Shown here in pieces: positions 1 to 11,812 of a stretch of 64,000 nt of DNA. The position numbers and the translations under genes are program-made. The notes below the pieces were generated by a model, which did not search any database, had not been told where the DNA came from, and was given only the letters and a program-made list of their open reading frames with translations. Within the stretch, counting starts at the first letter, position 1. Every line of letters begins with the position of its first letter. This stretch comes from Riptortus pedestris. Taxonomy: Eukaryota > Arthropoda > Insecta > Hemiptera > Alydidae. The stretch spans positions 204,519,001 through 204,583,000 of the forward strand of contig CM032228.1 in NCBI GenBank assembly GCA_019009955.1, read 5' to 3'.

Positions 1-1839
1 AGAATTTCAAGTAAGATTTTTATGCAATGTTCACTAATTGGCTGATATACAAGCTGAGCCAAAAGTTGGCATCTGTAGAAATTTTGGAATTGCTTTACTG
101 GAAACATATAGCGGGCACTGATAGAATACTTTTTGTGCCAACCATTCAACGTTTCATTGGAAGTTTCTCAAGGAAACTTGCCCTTCCCGTCTAGGCACCT
201 GATGATTCTGAGAGTTTGGGTTTCCTTAGTTGCAAAAAGAGGACGTTTATGAATAATTGTTGAGATTGTGGAGGCTATATGGACGGCTGAGGAGCGGTGG
301 TGTAGGTCAAAATAGCTACTTCTTAAATTATGAAGGCCTCCCGTTTGACACAAGAAAAAAATTACTGTAACGAGGGGAGTAACTTCATTAACCTTTCCTA
401 ATAGTTCATATGCTAAATTTACCTCATAAACTAAACAAGAACATGCTATTATAATCTTATTTATGTGTATTTTGAGAAATACAGACTTACTACACTATGT
501 TTTTGAGATATTCACTTAAGCTTTTGCTTACTATAAATATTCATAGGACGCAGTACACTTCCTAAAAGACAGAGATGCATGAAAGCCAAAATTGGAATGT
601 CCAATAAAATAATAACATGAACTTTCTTAAATTTAGGGCATATTTTGTACAACTCTCCAAGTAGTCAGTTGAAGTTAAGAAAGTTTCTGCCGCTCTTTAT
701 TGTGATTCTTTACCACAGTATTTTGGGATCCATTAATCCAGAAAAAGCTATTTGATTCAAAGTCTAAATTATCTTTCAAAAAAAATGGACCAAGGTTTGC
801 ATTATGATACGAAGTCTACGGGAACGTTCAATTTATTTGTCTAAAATAGTTGTTACGCCCAATTAAACCCTTTTATCTGGTAAGCTTTAGACTTATAACT
901 GTTGTTTGTGGCATTGGGCAAGAAAGGTTGGCATTGAGGGGCACCCCAGCGTGATCCTTTGAGCCCAGCCCCTGCAGACCTAACCGCCATTGAGAAAATA
1001 CCGGGGGTCGCGTGTCCCTTCGCCACCAAGCCTTTTTGTTCGGTCACACACATTCATGAAGCAGCTGCTGTGATAAAGTAGGAGTTGGCATGCCTGTTCA
1101 ACCGGGGGGGGGGGGCGCATTCATAGAGGGGCTTACAACTTGTTGAGCTAATCAAGTCGCGTGCCTTGTTGCTTTGTCGTGTATATCAGCTCATGAGAAT
1201 ACGCCATTAATTAATTCAGCGTTAAAAGAAACACCATGTGACAATCCCATGTATTTCGTTTAGGGTTTAGCAGTTTTTAGTGATATTCATATACTTCAAC
1301 CAAGAAAGTTAAGATAGGTCAAGTGTTCAAGTAGAAATCAAGTATTGAAGAGGACGCAATTTTTGACAAATTTCACAAATGCAAATGGATGCTACCTAGG
1401 ATATGACGATGAAGAAAATCATCTGAAATCTGATTTGAAGAAATTCTAGTCAAATCCCAATATAGAAATACTATTTTATAATACACAAATGAGAACAATA
1501 TTAACGTTTTTATTTATATAATACAATTTCACAAGTGTGCTCTCCATCATGCTGATATGTTTGAGTTGTTAAGACTATCCTCCGTGCACACTCTACAATG
1601 TTTTCTGTTTCAGATAGAAAACACGGATACTAGTAGCCATTAACAAACTGCATTGATACCATATCGGCATACGTCATCAACCTGTAGATAGTTGACAGGA
1701 AACATGTTCAACCTTTTATTGGTAATCAACCTTTTATTGGTAGTTTTGTCCTTTGTTTAACTTACCTCTAGCCTAACTCGTCGTTAACTGGTTGCGATAA
1801 ATATGCCTCCCTTCCGTAGTGCTAAAATTGCTTATATAG
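1..1839. other. AT-rich stretch, no gene recognised
   Basis: No gene or named repeat is recognised here. A locally GC-rich island lies at about 900-1065; its minus strand is open for 66 codons (1053-853), but I see no motif and no confident splice sites. A run of eleven G lies near 1103-1113. Everything else is AT-rich sequence with stops in all frames. Confidence 0.5.
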
Positions 1840-1940
1840 GATGTAATTGAGGTTGTACCTCATGACGAGATTTTCGAAAAACATTTTGAATTGTCCATTC
1901 ATCCTACCAATGAGGTGACGGAAGTGTTTACATAAGTGTA
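1840..1940 (+). repeat. HINE-like repeat, 5' fragment
   Basis: This short diverged piece matches the beginning of the window's main repeat family: a phrase like ATTGAGGTTGTAC, then CATGACG, GATTTTCGAAAAA and CATCCTACCAA, in the same order as in the complete copy at 7351. The terminal AGCAGATTTCCC is not preserved. Confidence 0.55.
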
Positions 1941-2415
1941 TATGTTGTATATAGCGTTGTCTGTTAATGTTAGTAGCTCCTTTCCTCAGCCTCATTTATG
2001 AGTTTACTCTGTGTGTCAGAGAAGGAAAGTCTCGGTAGGAATTGATGAAAATGTTCCGAGTTCGGCCATCCAGAGAATCTCAGGCTGACGCAACTGCAAC
2101 GTGACCGGCACTCAACGGGTTATGAAATATTAGAACAATGAAGTCACATTATGTGTGACTTTGTACTTAATGCCAGTTTCAATATTTTTAATTTATTGTG
2201 TCAATATTCCCAAAAAAAATGTTAGGCCTCTTGAGTAGATTACAACTCGTTTGCTTGGGGTTCTTTCATTTCTTAATACGCAATCTTTCAGACTCTTATA
2301 CTCTCGCCTGTATGTCTCTATCACAGAAGTGCAACTTAATTGTAGAAAACCTTATTGCAAATTTAATTTCCTATAAATGCATTGTTATGTACATAGTTTT
2401 TCAATCTTGAATTTT

Positions 2416-2580
2416 AGGGGGGCTCAGGTTGGCCATATTCTCACAGGGTAAACCTAGAGTAGCGAGTTCGATTTCCGCCTGGGCAATAGAAATTCTTTTC
2501 GTGAAGAATTCTTTAAATAAAATTCTAAATCGCTTCCTGGCTAGAAAAGGTATATACCTGTACTTTAGGTATTATTTAGG
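2416..2580 (+). repeat. tRNA-derived SINE, diverged copy
   Basis: It starts with GGGGGCTCAGGTTGGCC and contains a pol III B-box-like GCGAGTTCGATTTCCGCC, then the family body (CTGGGCAATAGAAATT, ATTAAATAAAAT-like, CCTGGCTAGAAAAGG). The same order recurs at 49178, 51237 and 57423. The tRNA-like half is shortened and the 3' end fades into the adjacent HINE-like repeat. No target duplication is seen. Confidence 0.65.
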
Positions 2581-3195
2581 AGAGGGGGTTAGAGGATAGA
2601 AGAATTGAAAATTCGAAATATCTCGGTTACTATGAGTCGGATCCAAAAATTTTATATAACCAACATTGTTAAAATTGTAATTCCTACAATATTGTTTTAA
2701 ACATATTTTCTCTGACTAGAATATTAACCCAGTTCTCCCGAAATGCTTGTCTTACACCTTTCTTAATTCCCACCTCCCTTTCATAGTCATTAATAATGAT
2801 TTTTGTACTCTGATATTTGTAAAATTCCAAATTAACCTTCTGTCTTTCCACTCTATTCCTATTTTGCACATGCAATCCAATTGATCAGGATTAATAAATT
2901 GGTCTCGCCCTCAACTAGTGTTTTAATTTATGCAAAGTTTAGCCTGGACCAAAGTCGCCCGGATTCATATCTCAAACCAGGCTCTGATGATGGAGCGCTG
3001 ACTCTGAAAATGCACTTTGCATAAATTAAAACACTAGTAGAGGTCTTTTTATTAATTCTGATTGACCGTGTTATTCGTAATTTTTTGGTTTCAGCATTTT
3101 GTAAACCTCCACTTCCACTCAACCGAATTTTACTTTAAGCATCTCAGACACTGAAACATCTCAAGTTCAAGTAACATTTCAACTGTCGATGATTC
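2581..3195 (+). repeat. HINE-like repeat copy, interrupted
   Basis: Positions 2600-2720 carry the family's middle (GAAAATTCGAAATATCTC, ACTATGAGTCGGATC, TATAACCAACATTG) and 3090-3195 carry its later part (TTCAGC.TTTTGTAAACCTCCACTTC). Between them lies the fold-back repeat listed at 2876, which therefore appears to have inserted here. Both ends of the copy are missing. Confidence 0.5.
2876..3070. repeat. fold-back inverted repeat
   Basis: Two arms of about 60 bp face each other. A perfect 25-bp core at 2914-2938 is the reverse complement of 3014-3038; outside it the arms agree imperfectly (GATTAATAAA on the left, TTTATTAAT on the right). The roughly 75-bp loop holds a short stem-loop motif, CTCTGATGATGGAGCGC, which also occurs in reverse at 5140 and resembles the structured 3' ends of some LINEs and SINEs. 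It may be a fold-back transposon or two retroelement tails joined head to head. No coding capacity. Confidence 0.7.
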
Positions 3196-5080
3196 ACCAA
3201 TGTCTCAGAAACACTGAAATCATACCACTCATAGGAAAATGGCCAGAATTTATAGAACTACAATTCTCCTTAATTCACTTCATCGCTCTCTGCAAGTTTC
3301 GCGTTCTTTACTTCAATGTCTCATCGGGCAAAAACCTAAGACATCCTATGACCTATAGAGACATCCTTTATCTACACTGGTTTCCTTTATCTCATAACTC
3401 ATAGACGAATCCGGTCTAGAGAAAGGATATCTCTCTAGGTCATGGGTTGACTTAATTCTCGGTTATACAGGCTTCTTAATGGGGACGAAATATAGAATAA
3501 ATAGGGGGATGAGGCCATCAGCGGGTCATACACAGTGGGAAGATCCGATTTAGGAATATCTGTTTAGTTTACTAGCACAAGCGAGACGGCCTCTTTTTTT
3601 ATATTCGCTATATTTCTTCAATATCTCAGTAAAGAAGGGACTGAGCTGGAGCTGAGAGTATGCAGCCTAGTTACAATCATGAATAACTAAGTTCTGTTTT
3701 TCCATGGGCATTGATGTTGGAAATTTTAACCATATGCACATATTTGTCTCGTAGAGCTCCGTCCGTGATGGGATTATGGGCACACCGTTACTCCTTTCGA
3801 TCGAGGCTGGCCTGGGGCAGCGTGCTGAGTGGGTAGTTACAATCCGTATATGCTTATAAGGTTTTCCTCCAGATAGAGGCCTTATTCCAAGCCCTTCAAG
3901 CAGATTTCCCGACTTGCCGGACTGACACACAGGGGACGTCATCTCGCATTCTGTTCCCTATCATTACCCCTAACATACAACTTAATATTAAATTTCCCAA
4001 CTTTAATTTGAATAACTTCTCACAGTCTTAACTCTGGTAATAAGTAACCAATAGTGTAACTCCTAACGAAAATGTATTCTCGAATAATATACTTCATTTT
4101 TTATATGTACTGAATAGGGGTAATAGGTATTTGTGCGTATCTGAAGTTTTTTTTTCGAGATCCAACTCAACAGGTACGTGTACAATTCTATGAAGTGCGT
4201 AAAAGTAGTCGTTGAATTATATCCCACGGGGAAAATGTGGGTGAAGCTTCTTACGTACATTTGGAGATATAATGGTTTCATCTAAAATGCTTTTTTGGTG
4301 GTAAAAATATTGTGAAAAGTTGATGAGGAACGTACAGGAAGCTATCTTTTGCAGTCTTGACATCTCTTAGTGATTGTAATAGGTGGAAACATACGAAAGA
4401 TGAACTGAACAGGCGTTTACAACTAACTACAGAGCCATGTAATTATACGAAATACCATAGATTTAACATTTAGATTCGATACACGTTGCAACTCAGCTGT
4501 GGTGATGAAAATGTCTCTTTTGTGGTCATCGTTGAAAATATGAAACTGGATCGGAACCGTCAAGTTTCAACTCATGAGGGTTTAGGAGTTCTTATTAGAG
4601 TGACATAGTGTCTTGAAGTTGTGTTAAAATGAAAAAAAAAATCTTTCTCTTATTAAACTAGGCAAACAGATCTGCTGTTAGGAAAGGCAGCCGCCATGGA
4701 CTGGAGATGAGGATATAACATTATCCAATTTGTTCTGGACGACGAGCAACTAGGAACGAACGGAAACAGTCAGGTGGTACGTCCGACGGAGCGTTCCGCT
4801 CTAATCCACCACAGCCTAAACTCACACAACACTAAATCTGCTCAAGGAGAAGCAAAGAATTTCAAATTACCGCTTAACGTACTATATGGCACTGGAGTCT
4901 TGTCACCTGCTTCTGGGGCAGGAGGTGGTATCTGGTACCTCACCTCAATAGCTCAGCTCGTTTAAGCGTCTAGACAAAATTTTTGTTTTCAGGTCTCAAA
5001 GGAATAATCAGATTCAAATCTCACTAATTTCCATTTTTGAGGTGCTGGATGGTGAAGGAATTATTATCTCAGGTAAGAAA
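3196..5080. other. intergenic, no gene recognised
   Basis: No recognisable coding domain, RNA gene or repeat boundary. A minus-strand reading frame of 91 codons (3942-3667) covers a moderately GC-rich patch but has no known motif and is not called a gene. Another GC-richer patch at 4680-4960 is open on the plus strand for 63 codons, also without recognisable content. Confidence 0.45.
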
Positions 5081-5082
5081 AG

Positions 5083-5180
5083 AAAGGCCTCGTTCCTTCA
5101 CAGTTGTTTATTCTATGCGACAGAGCGCTTTCAGAGCATACGCTCCATCATCAGTGCCCTCTTTACAAGGATGTTACTGG
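5083..5180 (-). repeat. LINE/SINE 3'-end-like stem-loop module
   Basis: Read on the minus strand it gives GGGCACTGATGATGGAGCG, then CTCTGAAAGCGC, then AATAAACAACTG. The same GATGATGGAGCG plus CTCTGAAA arrangement lies in the loop of the fold-back at 2876, and relaxed versions occur at 45200 and 61300. Such stem-loops are typical of retroelement 3' ends recognised by reverse transcriptase; that role is inferred. Confidence 0.45.
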
Positions 5181-5333
5181 AACCAAGGATTCCCTGTGAC
5201 TTTCTCTAATTTCGACTAGACGACTTTTTTTTCTTAATCTCGCATAACTCATAAACAACTAGCCTTAAAATGTTGCAAATCATACAGGAATTTGTTAGAC
5301 TGTTGTACGTCTGGTTGTGCAACTTCCGTCATA

Positions 5334-5358
5334 TTTTTTTTTTTTTTTTTTTTTTTTG
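5334..5358. repeat. poly(T) tract
   Basis: An almost pure run of about 24 T immediately precedes the AGCAGATTTC start of a HINE-like copy, matching this family's habit of sitting in T runs. Confidence 0.9.
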
Positions 5359-5360
5359 TA

Positions 5361-5850
5361 GCAGATTTCTCTTGTAGGAAAGACATGTACTTATCTATAC
5401 ATATACATATCTTTGTTTGCTACCGTTAAAGTTAAGTAAAGTTTAATTTAATTGCTACGAAGCTCGATATTTAAGTGTTTTATGTAAATAGAAGATCAAG
5501 CTCGTTCAAAGCCGAAATCAAACCAGGAGAAGAGGATTCTATCAGTGGAGAAACGAAACTTTAAAATATTTCCATAATTATGAGTTTGGACTCCAAATGT
5601 TACGTAACCAATCGTAAAGCAAATTTATTTATTTTTTTTTACAAATTTTATATGCAAGTATACGATGCAAGTATATGTTTTTTTTACTGAAATATTATTT
5701 AAGATATATGCATATTTTCATTGTCGGTCTCTTGTAAACCCTTACTCCTGCTAATTGGATTTTCACTTCGAGCACCCGAACCACTGAACATCTCATTCTC
5801 AGCTAATGTTTGAAGTCCTGTTTACGTATTCCAAGAAAGTCCATAGCATG
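5361..5850 (+). repeat. HINE-like repeat copy, diverged
   Basis: It begins AGCAGATTTCTCTTG, then carries GCTCGATATTTAAGTGTTTTAT, GATCAAGCTCGTT and GGACC-like motifs in family order, and later TTGTAAACCCTTACTCCTGCT. The 3' hairpin is not found, so the copy is 3'-truncated or belongs to a diverged subfamily that also includes 28430-28880. Confidence 0.6.
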
Positions 5851-6257
5851 TTCAGCACCTAGGTTATCAAAGCACAGACAGAATTTGGTTTTTGGTTTTA
5901 GTAACTGAATAGACTGTTTAGGATCGCTTATTAAATTTATATTAAAAAAAGCCTGTTGGCTCTTTTCCATTGTATATGAAGATATTGATTCCGATATACC
6001 TTAGGGCAGACATCAGATAAGTCTTCTATTAAGAGAAACAGTTGTGGCTACTGAGTAAAAACGCTTCAGTTGGATGATATTTGGCCTATGTAGTTCAGGT
6101 AGTGGAATGGGAACAGAGTATTAGGTCTTAGAAGATTAAGTTTAGTTAAACGTTCCTTCACTTTGACAAGCTGTATTGCAAAAGTCCCAGATATTTGTTG
6201 TGTGTGTCTGTACACATTATATATTATAAATAATATATTAATTGTGAATATATTAAT

Positions 6258-6313
<56 letters not shown>

Positions 6314-7139
6314 GTTCATTAGTGGGGCTCTGATCTTCTTATCCCCGAAGCCCCCTCAGCTTAGAATGGAAATTGAGTAGCTACTTGAAGAAAGAAGTGG
6401 CTCTCTTCAGTCCTTACTGTCACCAAGGTCGAGAGACACGGCTAGGGCCCTCAAGGGCTGTTGCGCCAAAGACAACTATTTGGTCTTATTAGTGTAAATG
6501 TTTCAGTTTCCTGTCAGTTTTAATACTTCTCCTTTCAACTAGTTTTCTCTGTACTTATATCAAAATCGAAGCTAAACTCCAATGTATCCTACCTAATTCA
6601 AACTAATGAATAACTCTCATCAGGCTTCGAAAGCTGAGCCGAAGGATCAACTACTACTTGGGCTGAGCAACATTATTTAGTTTCGTGAATAATACATGGA
6701 ACAGCTATAATAGAAGACCTAGAACAGAGAAAATGCCTTTAGATTATTCACCCCAATTAGCGATAGCAACTTAGGGTGCACGTTAATTTATTTTAAAAAG
6801 TCAGAACCTCAGAAGAAGAAATCAGGTGCTGCATAAACTAAACAGATTTTCCATGTTCTGGCACACTGGTGAGCTCTTCTTACAATCTATTCTTTATTTC
6901 TAAGCGAAACATGTGGGGGTTTACTGAAGTCTGAAAACGTGAAAGTACGAATAATTCGCTTATTATTTGAGTTGACATGAATAGAGCAACGATTTTTAAT
7001 CACCAAATGTTGATCAAAATCGGTACTACAACACTCATCGATCCAGCTCAAAATTTTTAAGGAATTTCATACTTACTGTGAAACGGTTAAACAACGAGTA
7101 CGGCATTGATTTAATAAACATTTTCGATTTGCAACGTAG
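5851..7139. other. intergenic, with (AT)n at 6257-6312
   Basis: No gene found. A nearly pure AT dinucleotide run of about 55 bp lies at 6257-6312, broken once by AC. The sequence after it, 6330-6480, is GC-richer but shows stops in all frames. Confidence 0.6.
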
Positions 7140-7345
7140 AATCTTAGTTGATGACGTCACACATCACATATCTATATGTTACTAACATTGTTTGTTGAAA
7201 ACCATATTTGATATTTAAGCTAGAAATAACACGTTTCATGATTTATAAGCTTATTGTTAATATGAGATGAGTAGGAGTGGGGGTTCACTGTAGGTTGAAG
7301 GCTAAAAAGTGCAAATATCTCGTTTAATATACGACATAGAGAAAA
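7140..7345 (-). repeat. HINE-like repeat, truncated, minus orientation
   Basis: Read on the minus strand it gives the family's second half: CGAGATATTTGCA-like, TTCAGCCTTCAACC, CCCCCACTCCTACTCAT, TTAACAATAAGC, ATCATGAAACG and AAGCTTAAATATCAAATATGG. It ends a few bases before the plus-oriented full copy at 7351, so two copies lie in opposite orientation with almost no space between. Confidence 0.7.
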
Positions 7346-7350
7346 CATTT

Positions 7351-7931
7351 TAGCAGATTTCCCTTAAGGGAAATCAGCTATTGAGGTTGTACTCATGACG
7401 GAATTTTCGAAATTTTTCTTCAAATGTCCATCGATCCTACCCAGGAGATGACGAAAATGAGGTCCGTTCAAAATTATATATATTTGTCAATTTTTGTTTG
7501 ATCGTTACCAAACTCGGAATTTAATCGTTTTATGTAAAAAGGAAGATCAAGTTCGTTAATGGCTGAAATCGGACCAGTGGGAGGGGGGGGTTTAGAGGGG
7601 GGATTTTTGAAAATTCGAAATATGCATCGGATCATGTATAGAATCAATCTTATTCCAATTTAAATGTGCTATAAATATTGTACTATACATTTATTCAGTA
7701 TCTTGAATATTAACCGAGATATTTGCATTTGTATTCTGTGTGTGGTCGGCAGGAGTCGGCTATGTTCGGGACTTTCCGCCAAGAGCTCTGGCGGCCGTTT
7801 CCGTAACTGTTCGTCCCTCGTGAATACGTTTAGAGATCCCTTACTACTACAGTTGTTATTGGGCAGATTTCTCTACTGTAAAACTTCACGTGGGAAATCT
7901 GCTTAGTTTACGCAGCCCCTGCGTGACGGAC
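7351..7931 (+). mobile_element. HINE-like element, complete copy
   Basis: This is the cleanest copy of the main repeat family. It opens with TAGCAGATTTCCC inside a perfect 20-bp palindrome (7356-7375). Near the end the first 12 bases reappear inverted, GGGAAATCTGCT (7892-7903), followed seven bases later by a hairpin with stem ACGCAG/CTGCGT and loop CCC (7910-7924), and then GACGGAC against a T run. There is no open reading frame. Asymmetric inverted ends plus a 3'-proximal hairpin are the described layout of non-autonomous Helentrons (HINEs); the assignment is by structure only. Alternatives are a MITE with unusual flanks or an unknown element type. No autonomous partner is in the window. 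Confidence 0.7.
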
Positions 7932-7965
7932 GTTTTTTGTTTTTGCGATATCCAAACGCCTTCAG

Positions 7966-8163
7966 GAATCATTTGAATTATTTCTACTATTCCAGAATTT
8001 AGAAAGATCCGTTCTCCGACTCCAAGATGAGATCCGTTATACTTGTTGCTTGCCGAAGGATCTGTCCTGGACAAGGTGTCTGTTGCAAAGGAAACCCGGC
8101 AGATGCTTAGCGACCATCTGCTGTCCAGGTGCAACTGTTACCTGTCCACAGGCACGTGCCCAG
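7966..8163 (+). other. possible coding exon, unknown gene
   Basis: Right after the HINE-like copy the base composition rises and one plus-strand frame is open from before 7948 to a stop at 8227. The frame reads as an amphipathic helix (LQESFELFLLFQNLERSVL) followed by a cysteine-rich segment with RYTCC, RCLLQ and TICCPG. A CAG acceptor at 7963-7965 follows T-rich sequence, a second at 7993-7995 follows TTATTTCTACTATTC, and CAG/GCAAGT at 8163/8164 fits a GC-AG donor. I do not recognise the protein. The minus strand is also open for 82 codons (8134-7886), so strand and reality are uncertain. Confidence 0.25.
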
Positions 8164-8269
8164 GCAAGTGCTTCTCCCTTTTCAAACCTTGCACAATACT
8201 ACCGTTACCTCATTTCATCCATTCACTAGAAGAGGGAAAAGAGAATAACACCCTTCTCTGATCTTTTAT

Positions 8270-9439
8270 CTCACAAACCTCTCACTCTGAGCGATCTCAT
8301 TTCGATGTCGCAGCATATCATTTTCAGGAGTAAAACTCTTTCATGTACTGTCGGAATGAGTTAAATCTATTTTTTTAAAATATTATTTGCTTAAAAATAA
8401 AATAATAAACTTCATGACTCACGGATATTTTTGTACTGAAGATGAATACAACGACAAATATTCAATTATTAAATAAAACTACAGAACATTTGCCATATAA
8501 ATGGCCCAAAAACAGGTACATTGTCTTTATAAGGTGGGGAACAGTTTCTCAACATCTATAAATCATGTAGTCCTTTAATAAATTTAAGGTTAATACCAAG
8601 GCATGTCAGTTAAATTAAAAAAGTACTTAATATATTTAGTGAAGTATTAAGATTGTTGACGAAATTAAAATATAAACAAATATTAAATTGATAGATTTTT
8701 AAAATGTATTCATGGAATTGAGCTAATTTTGTATCGAAGATATTACATATGTATACATTTAATAATTTTTAAAGAAATCACTTGGCATAATACAAGTACA
8801 TTTGTTTATTGAAAACAAAAATATTTGACATATCCTATTATATGGAAATAAATACAATTCATTCCAGGATCTCATAAACTATCTCAACATCGGGAAAAGA
8901 ATATTTAAAAAAATGTCTATGCATATTTAAAAAATATCTAATGGACAAATCTTAAGGAAATGACTGAATAGAGTAAAAAAATATAAATACATTTACAAAG
9001 GATAAATTTAGTTAAGACACCACAAAAATCATTAATAAAATGAATTTATGTATGCTATTCGGTATAAAGTTATACTTATAGGGGATTCGTAACAATTACA
9101 TAAGAAAATAACCAAAGGACGTGTGATAAACGTAGATAATAAGGACCTAAAACGTTCCTAACCGAAGACGCTATTAATTACACTCAATATTTGTATTTCG
9201 CAAATTCAAGTAAGGAAAAGAAAGAAACGTAAGCAAGGGGAAGATAAAAAAAAATCATAAAATAAAAAGTATAAAAAAGGCTGTAAAAAAAATAGAAGTT
9301 AAACGATTGAATTATATATATTTTAATTTAATAGAAACTCGGTAGCAAGTTCTATCCAATTTTAAACATTCTTGTGCGTAAATTTTCCTTTAGTATTTAG
9401 GTTATGCTTCTTTAGGGTGCTTATGTTAGTTAATTAAGT
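8270..9439. other. AT-rich intergenic stretch
   Basis: Very AT-rich with short homopolymer runs and stops in every frame. No gene, RNA or bounded repeat is recognised. Confidence 0.6.
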
Positions 9440-9620
9440 TAAGCCGTAATTCTTAATTTCGCCTGGTAAAATGACCTGGACAATAGAAATTTATTTAGTA
9501 ACGATTCACTAAAATAATATTCTTTGTCCCCCATCCTGGCTGGAAAAGGGTGGTAACCTCTAAGAAACCAGCTCTACTCACTAAGTGGACGTTAATATAT
9601 AAATATATATATATATTTTT
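9440..9620 (+). repeat. tRNA-derived SINE, degenerate copy
   Basis: The body of the SINE family is recognisable: CCTGGACAATAGAAATTTATTTAGT, CACTAAAATAAT, GTCCCCCATCCTGGCTGGAAAAGGGTGG, then AAGTGGACGTTAATA and an AT-repeat tail. The tRNA-like 5' half, including the B box, has decayed. Confidence 0.6.
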
Positions 9621-11812
9621 GCCTTTTATTTTATTTTTCTCGGTTGACATTATGGATCTTGAAGATTTTTAGCCGCCCCGATTAAGACGCGAAGGATTTG
9701 TAATTTGAGTTCTACGTCAAGATTGTTCAACTTCAGGTACAACCCTCATTAGCCAAGGAGGACCTGAAATAGGTTGCATCAAGTAGACTGACGTACATCC
9801 ATTTTTCACTGGTTAGTTAAACAATGCTAGCTTGCCTATGGATAGGACAGAATCTAGGAGAGCAATGATCGTTGGACAAGCGGAGGTGCTGTCAGACGTA
9901 TAAACTTCAACACTAGATGGTTGCTAATCTTTCTTGAGAATAGTGGTAGATGTACCTATGTCTCAACCCGCAACGCCCCATAAATTATTAATACTATGAA
10001 AAACAAAGACAACTAGAATATTTGGGAGAACTAAACTCGAAATGTATTCATGACCTTTAAAAATAAGCTGAAACCTAGAAATTAATGAAGTAATAATGCT
10101 AATTACAGCTTTAATGTGTCTCCAATCACGCCAAGATGTTTTAGAGTTGGAATTGAACTAAGATGGAGGTTTTAATGTTATGAATTAACAAAGATCTGTT
10201 ATCAATGTCGCAAGATCTGTCAATGCTATTGCAGAATTAGACGACCTTGTTCATTGTATGCAATTCTCTTTACATTCAGCAGTAAACCAGTGATTCTAAA
10301 CTAACGAATCCTTTTGAGATTGAACTTAGATTTTTGAAAAGATTATAAAATAGTGAAAAGATATAAATCAATGATAGATACATTTCTGCCAATCTTCAAT
10401 CTCAAGCGCTCCAGTCGTTTAATTGTACAGTAATATGAAGAATTGGTTGTAGATTATTATAGCTGTTATAAAAGTAACCAAAGTTTGGTTTAATCCTAAA
10501 TGGAAAAAGAATTCTTGGAAAAAATCTCCAAGAAAAGGTCTTTTGTATATCCAATAAGACTGGTGTCTCCACAATAGAAACTCTTCTTTTAAAGCTTTTG
10601 TATTTTAGTCGTTTGTATTATAGCTATAAATGAAGGTCTTTTCCGTCATATCCCCAAAATACCATTTCTGTTACATTGCCAACAGATCGTCTATTCCGAT
10701 GAAGCTAGCATTATCAGTCCTGAGGAGGTCAAAACGTATGAATCCGTTGAAATCTGAAAACCGAAAATTTCCTATTGTTAATTTCTGCAAGGGAGTAATA
10801 GGTGATTTACCTTATTTTATCGTGCTTAACAGCTAAAATTAATTTCTTTGAAGTTTTTATGGTCTATACAAAAATATTAAGCTCGACGGTGATGTAACTG
10901 AAATGACTCAAAACAAATCGGACCCTCCCAATGACGCATGTAAACCCTTGTTTTCAGAGTAACCTCAAAAAGGCACTAACAAACAACAACTTTTCTACCT
11001 TATCAGCGTTTAATTTATTGTTTTGACTATTGTGAAAAAGGACAAAATATTCCTGTCCTCCAATAGGCATAGTTTGGCATACTTGTGTATACTAAAAAAA
11101 TGCTAATTTACACTAACTTCTACTCCTTAAGTATGTTTTTCCTATAATGGATGAAATGCAATAGACAATCATTACTTTTGTGAAAGTTGGCTCTTAGGAA
11201 GTCTGTTCTAATCTTCCGGGGTTTATTAAACATCTGACATGAAGTGTTTTCTAGACTAAATGAAAGTAGACATACTAGAATTTACCTTTCACTGCTTCGT
11301 ATGCATATAATGACAACGCATTTGTCGTAGTTGCTATGCCATTCTAACGCTATGAATCTAGTATAAACTAAATATTGATTTCTTATATTGAGAAAAATAG
11401 CTTTTAGTGACCTAATAGATATATCCACGTCTCTGCTTAAACTTATCGAATTACGTCCTGTATTTACGACTTTCAGTACTTCAATATTTAGAAGGAAACA
11501 TTCGGACTGTGATATGTCACCTAAGATTTTATTATTTATTTATTCATACAATAATCGCATTTCGCGACAGGGCGATTTAGCGATGAATCAGTTATTTAAC
11601 ATATATAACCTAAGATTTGCAACTTACGTAAGTGAAACACGATATTTCAACTTTTTGACGGTGTTATATGTCGGTAATAACCGACTTGAGGGTTCAAAAA
11701 ACTACATATCTAGGTGTCCAATCCAAAAAATGTGCTACACAGCCAGGCCTTGCCCAACAGGTTAGAACAATTCACCATTAAATGCTTTAAGGCAGCTGCA
11801 TCGGTTTCAATT
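9621..11812. other. intergenic, no gene recognised
   Basis: No protein domain, RNA gene or bounded repeat recognised. A plus-strand frame of 125 codons ends at 11765, but it starts only at a TTG, has no recognisable motif, and its last part overlaps the HINE-like/piggyBac boundary, so it is treated as chance. Confidence 0.5.

Noticed and set aside
2440..2500. Functional tRNA gene at the B-box-like GCGAGTTCGATT sites
   Set aside because: All such sites sit in the same repeated SINE head, which lacks a full cloverleaf; no standalone tRNA gene was found.
3667..3942. 91-codon minus-strand frame in a GC-richer patch
   Set aside because: No domain, signal peptide or splice context recognised; left as unexplained intergenic sequence.
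11388..11765. 125-codon plus-strand frame
   Set aside because: It has only a non-ATG start, no recognisable motif, AT-driven composition and no splice or promoter support.
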